From Natrialbaceae archaeon Tc-Br11_E2g1 (GTDB taxonomy: Archaea; Halobacteriota; Halobacteria; Halobacteriales; Natrialbaceae), in the NCBI GenBank assembly GCA_001564255.1, contig LKNC01000094.1:1-9097 (forward strand): a stretch of DNA of 9,097 nt. The letters run 5' to 3'. Within the stretch, counting starts at the first letter, position 1. Every line of letters begins with the position of its first letter. The notes under the pieces were generated by a model, which was not told where the DNA came from, did no database searches, and was given only the letters and a program-made list of their open reading frames with translations. Shown one piece after another: positions 6,104-9,097 of the stretch. The translations under genes were made by a program, and so were the position numbers.

Positions 6104-8023
6104 ATGGAAGGACGCGCAGCCTCGAAAGAGACGGAACTGCAGGTACGGAACGTCGGCGGAATCGACTCGACGCAGGTTACCTTCGACCCCGGCGTGACCG
6201 TCCTGGCCGGCCGGAACGCGACGAACCGGACCTCGCTTTTGCGGGCGGTGATGGTCGCACTCGGCAGCGACGAACTCGCGTTGAAAAGCGACGCCGACCG
6301 GGGTGAAGTCGAACTCACCGTCGACGGGGAAACGTACACCCGAACGTTGATCCGTGACGGGACGACCGTCAGAGCCGAGGGTGAGCCGTATCTCGAGGAC
6401 GCCGAACTCGCCGATCTGTTCGCGTTCTTACTCGAGTCGAACCCCGCCCGGGAGGCGGTCGCTCGCGGCGACGACCTCCGGGAAGTCATCATGGAACCGG
6501 TCGACACGGCCGAGATCCAGCGTCGGATCCGTGACCTCCAGTCGGAACGGCGGCAACTGGAGAACGATCTCGACCGACTCGGGGAGATCAAGCGTCGGTT
6601 GCCCGGCCTCGAGGAGAAACGAGGGCGCCTGACCGACGAGATCGAGGAGAAACGCGACCAACTGGCAGATCTGGAACGCGAGATCGAAGCGTCCGAGGTC
6701 GATCCGGCCGCCGCCGACGGCGAAAACGAGGAACTCGAGGCAAAACTCGCCGAGTTGCGTTCGACCCGGGGGTCACTCGATGACGTCCGGTATCGGCTAG
6801 AGACCGAACGGGAAAGCCTCTCGTCTCTCGAAGAGGAACTCGCCGGGCTGGAGGTCGACGACGTCGACCCGGCCGACCTCGAGGAGGATATCGAGTGGGT
6901 CGACTCCCGGTTGAGCCGGCTGCGAACGCGGAAAAACGACGTCGATTCCCGACTGGACGACCTCCAGAGTATCATCAAGTTCAACGAGGAGACCCTCGAG
7001 GAGCGCGACGCCCGCGCCGGCGGGGAAGACGGATCGGTGACGGACCGACTCGTCGAGGGGGAGTCCCAACAGATCTCCTGTTGGACCTGCGGGACGGACG
7101 TCGACCGCGAGCGTATCGAGGGGACGATCGCGGACCTTCGTGACCTGCGCCAGGACCTGCTCGCAGACCGCAAGGAGATCAAAGCCGATATCAACGAGTA
7201 CAGCGACCGCAAACGCGACCTGGAGTCGACGCTTTCCGAACACGAACGAACGATCGACCGCCGCGAGACCTTGCGGACCGAAAAGGCCGACCGCGAGTCC
7301 CGAATCGAGGATCTCGAGGCCGAGGCCGACGAGCTCGAAGCCGAGATCGAATCGCTCGAAACGGAGGTCGAGGAACTCCAGGACGAGGGCCGAAGCGAGG
7401 TGGTCGACCGCCACAAGGAGGCAAACGACCTCGAGTTCGACCTCGGGCGCACCCAGGAACGCCTCGAATCGGTCGAATCGGAGATCGCCTCGATCGAGCG
7501 CCGCCTCGACGAACGCGAGGAGCTAGAAGACCGCCTCGAGGAGGTCAGATCGGAGATCGCCTCGCTTCGGACCAGAGTCGAGGACGTAGAGCGGGAGGCC
7601 GTCGAGAAGTTCAACGAACACATGGACGAGATCCTCGAGGTATTAGACTACTCGAACATCGAGCGAGTCTGGATCGAACGGCGCAAGAACGGGGGGAAAG
7701 GAGGGCAACCCGACTCGACGTTCGAGTTACACATCGTCCGGACGACCGACGACGGCCGGACATACGAGGACGTCCTCGAGAATTTGAGCGAGAGCGAGCG
7801 GGAGATCATCGGACTGGTCTTCGGACTGGCCGGCTATCTGGTCCACGACGTCCACGAAACGGTCCCGTTCATGTTACTTGACTCCCTCGAGGCCATCGAC
7901 GCCGAACGGATCGCCAAACTCGTCGAATATCTCTCCGAGTACGTCGAACACCTCGTCGTCGCTTTGCTCACCGAGGACGCCGCGGCGATCGACCGGGACC
8001 ACCGACGCATCGAGGAGATCTAG
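6104..8023 (+). CDS. Archaea-specific SMC-related protein (Sph), Rad50-like coiled-coil ATPase with zinc hook
   Basis: The 639-residue product has the SMC/Rad50 plan: an N-terminal ATPase half (1 to about 135), a long Glu/Arg/Leu-rich coiled coil (about 136-310), a hinge with a CxxC zinc hook (C326, C329 in CWTCG), a second coiled-coil arm (about 335-510), and a C-terminal ATPase half. The nucleotide motifs deviate. The Walker A site reads GRNATNRTS (36-44) with N and R where G and K are usual, the signature reads LSESER (561-566), and Walker B reads FMLLDS (589-594) with serine after the aspartate. As I recall, the GRNATNRTS form is shared across this haloarchaeal family, so it is not a local mutation. 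Sph proteins are DNA-associated SMC relatives; Sph3 of Haloferax volcanii neighbours RdfA and is linked to cell shape. I chose ATG 6104, 61 bp after the rdfA-like stop, because the open frame upstream of it overlaps rdfA and is Arg-rich shadow sequence. A TATA-like box precedes this ATG. Confidence 0.92.
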   Translation: MEGRAASKETELQVRNVGGIDSTQVTFDPGVTVLAGRNATNRTSLLRAVMVALGSDELALKSDADRGEVELTVDGETYTRTLIRDGTTVRAEGEPYLEDAELADLFAFLLESNPAREAVARGDDLREVIMEPVDTAEIQRRIRDLQSERRQLENDLDRLGEIKRRLPGLEEKRGRLTDEIEEKRDQLADLEREIEASEVDPAAADGENEELEAKLAELRSTRGSLDDVRYRLETERESLSSLEEELAGLEVDDVDPADLEEDIEWVDSRLSRLRTRKNDVDSRLDDLQSIIKFNEETLEERDARAGGEDGSVTDRLVEGESQQISCWTCGTDVDRERIEGTIADLRDLRQDLLADRKEIKADINEYSDRKRDLESTLSEHERTIDRRETLRTEKADRESRIEDLEAEADELEAEIESLETEVEELQDEGRSEVVDRHKEANDLEFDLGRTQERLESVESEIASIERRLDEREELEDRLEEVRSEIASLRTRVEDVEREAVEKFNEHMDEILEVLDYSNIERVWIERRKNGGKGGQPDSTFELHIVRTTDDGRTYEDVLENLSESEREIIGLVFGLAGYLVHDVHETVPFMLLDSLEAIDAERIAKLVEYLSEYVEHLVVALLTEDAAAIDRDHRRIEEI

Positions 8024-8035
8024 CGGTTCGGTAGA

Positions 8036-8201
8036 CCCGTTCTGAACCCGGTAACGTCGGACGGATCGCGGAGAGATATTCTTTCGTACATCATATCGGT
8101 GTTCTATGTATTATGTTCGTAGTACACATCGGCGTTCTATACCTGGTCGTGTCGACGGGCAGACAGGCCATAGAACCCGTTTCGAGCGGGGCTAGAACGG
8201 G
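8036..8201. repeat. Cluster of GTTCTA / TAGAAC repeats with stem-loop potential
   Basis: GTTCTAT occurs at 8101-8107 and 8134-8140 within an imperfect 16-bp direct repeat (8095-8110 and 8128-8143) spaced exactly 33 bp. The inverted form ATAGAAC lies at 8170-8176 and CTAGAAC at 8192-8198. The copies at 8134 and 8170 can pair, extended by CCTG (8142-8145) with CAGG (8164-8167). CCCGTTCT at 8036-8043 pairs exactly with AGAACGGG at 8194-8201. It could be an operator array, a structured RNA or a terminator region of sph. The repeats are visible; the role is unknown. Confidence 0.4.
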
Positions 8202-8355
8202 CCGAGGGCGTATCGGCTCCCCGGACGTGTGGGGATCAGTGTGGACGCAGTCTCCCTAGCATGGCTTTTCGCCGCTGCGCCGTGTGTCTATTACATCGAT
8301 GAAAGGGGAACCTCGCCGCTACAGCCAGTATCATAACGTACTAGACCAATCTATT

Positions 8356-8370
8356 GAAATACATTATTTC
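8356..8370. promoter_or_regulatory. AT-rich palindrome GAAAT-N5-ATTTC
   Basis: A perfect five-base inverted repeat around five bases lies in the AT-rich zone about 125 bp before the hydrolase ATG. It has the form of a small winged-helix regulator site, but AT-rich DNA produces such palindromes by chance. Confidence 0.2.
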
Positions 8371-8449
8371 ATACATTTCCTGTGCTGATAGAGTGTCGAG
8401 GACGGTAAACTGAAAACGGATCTACAATAATTTCGTTTTGAATCGATCG

Positions 8450-8462
8450 GTTTTTATAAAAG
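8450..8462 (+). promoter_or_regulatory. TATA box of the MBL-fold hydrolase gene
   Basis: GTTTTTATAAAAG is the strongest TATA element in the window. It is centred about 38 nt before the ATG at 8495, farther than for the other genes, which predicts a short leader of about 10-14 nt. The purine-rich GGGAGAAGTGAGAG just before the start could help ribosome binding. A second AT-rich patch (AAGTTAAGTAG, about 30 nt before the ATG) would instead give a leaderless start. Confidence 0.55.
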
Positions 8463-8494
8463 TTAAGTAGCCGACGGGAGAAGTGAGAGATACC

Positions 8495-9097
8495 ATGGAG
8501 CTTACCTGGCACGGCCACTCGACGTGGCACGTTACCGTCGGTGACACCGACCTGCTGATCGACCCGTTCTTCGACAACCCGAAGACCGATCTCGAGCCGG
8601 CGGACGTCGACACGCCCGATTACGTCCTGTTGACCCACGGTCACGCCGACCACATCGCCCACGCCGGAGCGTTCTCGGAAGCGACGCTCGTGGCGACACC
8701 CGAACTCGTCTCCTACGCCCAGGGTGAGTTCGGCTACGAGGACGCCGTCGGCGGGATGGGGATGAACATCGGCGGCACCGTCGAGTGTGGAGACGCCTAC
8801 GTGACGATGCATCGCGCGGACCACACGAACGGCATCATGACCGAGTACGACGTCGACGCCGGGATGCCGACCGGCTTCATCATCTCCGACGCCGAACCCA
8901 TGCAGGCGACCGACGAGGAACGCGAGACGTTCTACCACGCCGGTGACACCGGTCTCATGAGCGAGATGCGTGACGTCATCGGACCCTTCCTCGAACCCGA
9001 CGCCGCCGCCGTCCCCATCGGTGACCACTTCACCATGGGGCCGGCACAGGCGGCGATCGCCGTCGACTGGCTCGAGGTCGACCACGCGTTCCCACAG
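8495..9097 (+). CDS. Metal-dependent hydrolase, MBL fold, UPF0173 type (3' end beyond the window)
   Basis: The 201 codons present encode most of a metallo-beta-lactamase-fold hydrolase of the UPF0173 group, whose members are usually around 225-245 residues, so a few dozen residues are missing at the window edge. Seen are the opening [10 protein letters not shown] (2-11), the DPFF loop (23-26), the metal-binding HxHxDH at H48, H50, D52 and H53 (in [10 protein letters not shown]), a further ADHTNG motif with H110, the YHAGDTGL motif (147-154) with D151, and [13 protein letters not shown] (175-187). All metal ligands visible in this part are intact. The N-terminus has no signal peptide, so a cytoplasmic enzyme is expected. 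The substrate of the family is not established. The gene stands alone behind a 471-bp gap with a strong TATA box. The frame stays open to the last base, and an opposite-strand frame over the same DNA is a shadow. Confidence 0.93.
   Translation, partial: MELTWHGHSTWHVTVGDTDLLIDPFFDNPKTDLEPADVDTPDYVLLTHGHADHIAHAGAFSEATLVATPELVSYAQGEFGYEDAVGGMGMNIGGTVECGDAYVTMHRADHTNGIMTEYDVDAGMPTGFIISDAEPMQATDEERETFYHAGDTGLMSEMRDVIGPFLEPDAAAVPIGDHFTMGPAQAAIAVDWLEVDHAFPQ

Larger units (their letters stand above)
8024..8494. other. 471-bp gap after sph with repeats, CTAG cluster and hydrolase promoter
   Basis: I see no convincing gene here. The best frame, plus strand 8113-8259 (48 codons), lacks a spaced promoter. 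The first half holds GTTCTA/TAGAAC repeats (8036-8201). The second half is AT-rich, with a palindrome at 8356-8370 and the strong hydrolase promoter near 8450-8462. CTAG, rare elsewhere in the window, occurs at 8192, 8256 and 8341, besides 8020 within the sph stop. The composition differs clearly from the flanking genes. Confidence 0.6.

Noticed and set aside
6067..7623. Long minus-strand open frame of 518 codons opposite sph
   Set aside because: The product is almost only Ser and Arg, the usual antisense reading of a Glu/Arg/Leu-rich coiled coil.
8113..8259. 48-residue plus-strand ORF after sph
   Set aside because: There is no TATA box at the expected distance, the C-terminal part is low in information, and the frame runs through the repeat cluster, which explains the sequence better as non-coding.
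8369..9085. Minus-strand open frame of 238 codons at the window end
   Set aside because: It is antisense to the MBL hydrolase, whose plus-strand frame has all metal-binding motifs and a clear promoter.
1..9097. Possible defence island, prophage or mobile element
   Set aside because: Apart from the Rad50-like Sph protein and the RecJ-like protein, both explained by known haloarchaeal families, there is no transposase, integrase, toxin-antitoxin pair, restriction gene or CRISPR repeat.

Overview
The window looks like chromosomal DNA of a halophilic archaeon (class Halobacteria). It is GC-rich, its proteins are rich in Asp and Glu, CTCGAG is very frequent while CTAG is rare, and nearly every gene has an AT-rich TATA-like box centred about 26-29 nt before its start codon, the layout of leaderless haloarchaeal transcripts. 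The families point the same way: archaeal Elp3, an S1/OB/DHH phosphoesterase, RdfA and the archaea-specific SMC-related protein (Sph).

Layout. Positions 1-107 hold the 3' flank of elp3 with a nested inverted repeat. The minus strand then carries elp3 (108-1769, tRNA wobble-uridine modification), a 78-residue two-span membrane protein just upstream of it (1816-2052), and a 680-residue zinc-finger/S1/OB/DHH protein (2143-4185) related to the haloarchaeal RecJ3/RecJ4 group. A 709-bp gap (4186-4894) follows. It is mostly non-coding but holds a 44-residue minus-strand ORF (4556-4690) with a well-placed TATA box. A universal stress protein (4895-5287, minus) is divergent from a plus-strand pair: rdfA-like (5425-6042, rod-determining factor family) and an Sph/Rad50-like coiled-coil ATPase with a CxxC zinc hook (6104-8023). 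A 471-bp gap (8024-8494) contains repeated GTTCTA/TAGAAC motifs, four of the seven CTAG sites of the window (counting the one in the sph stop codon) and an AT-rich palindrome. The window ends inside an MBL-fold metal-dependent hydrolase gene of the UPF0173 type (8495 onward, plus).

How the genes work together. The tightest functional unit is rdfA plus sph: same strand, 61 bp apart, and matching the RdfA/Sph3 neighbours known as rod-shape determinants in Haloferax volcanii. The other genes look like separately transcribed housekeeping or stress genes. The most unusual points are the altered ATPase motifs of the Sph protein, the apparent loss of several DHH metal ligands in the RecJ-like protein (suggesting a structural, partner-type subunit), the unlisted 44-residue ORF and the repeat-bearing gap after sph. 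No tRNA, rRNA, CRISPR array, insertion sequence or toxin-antitoxin pair was recognised.
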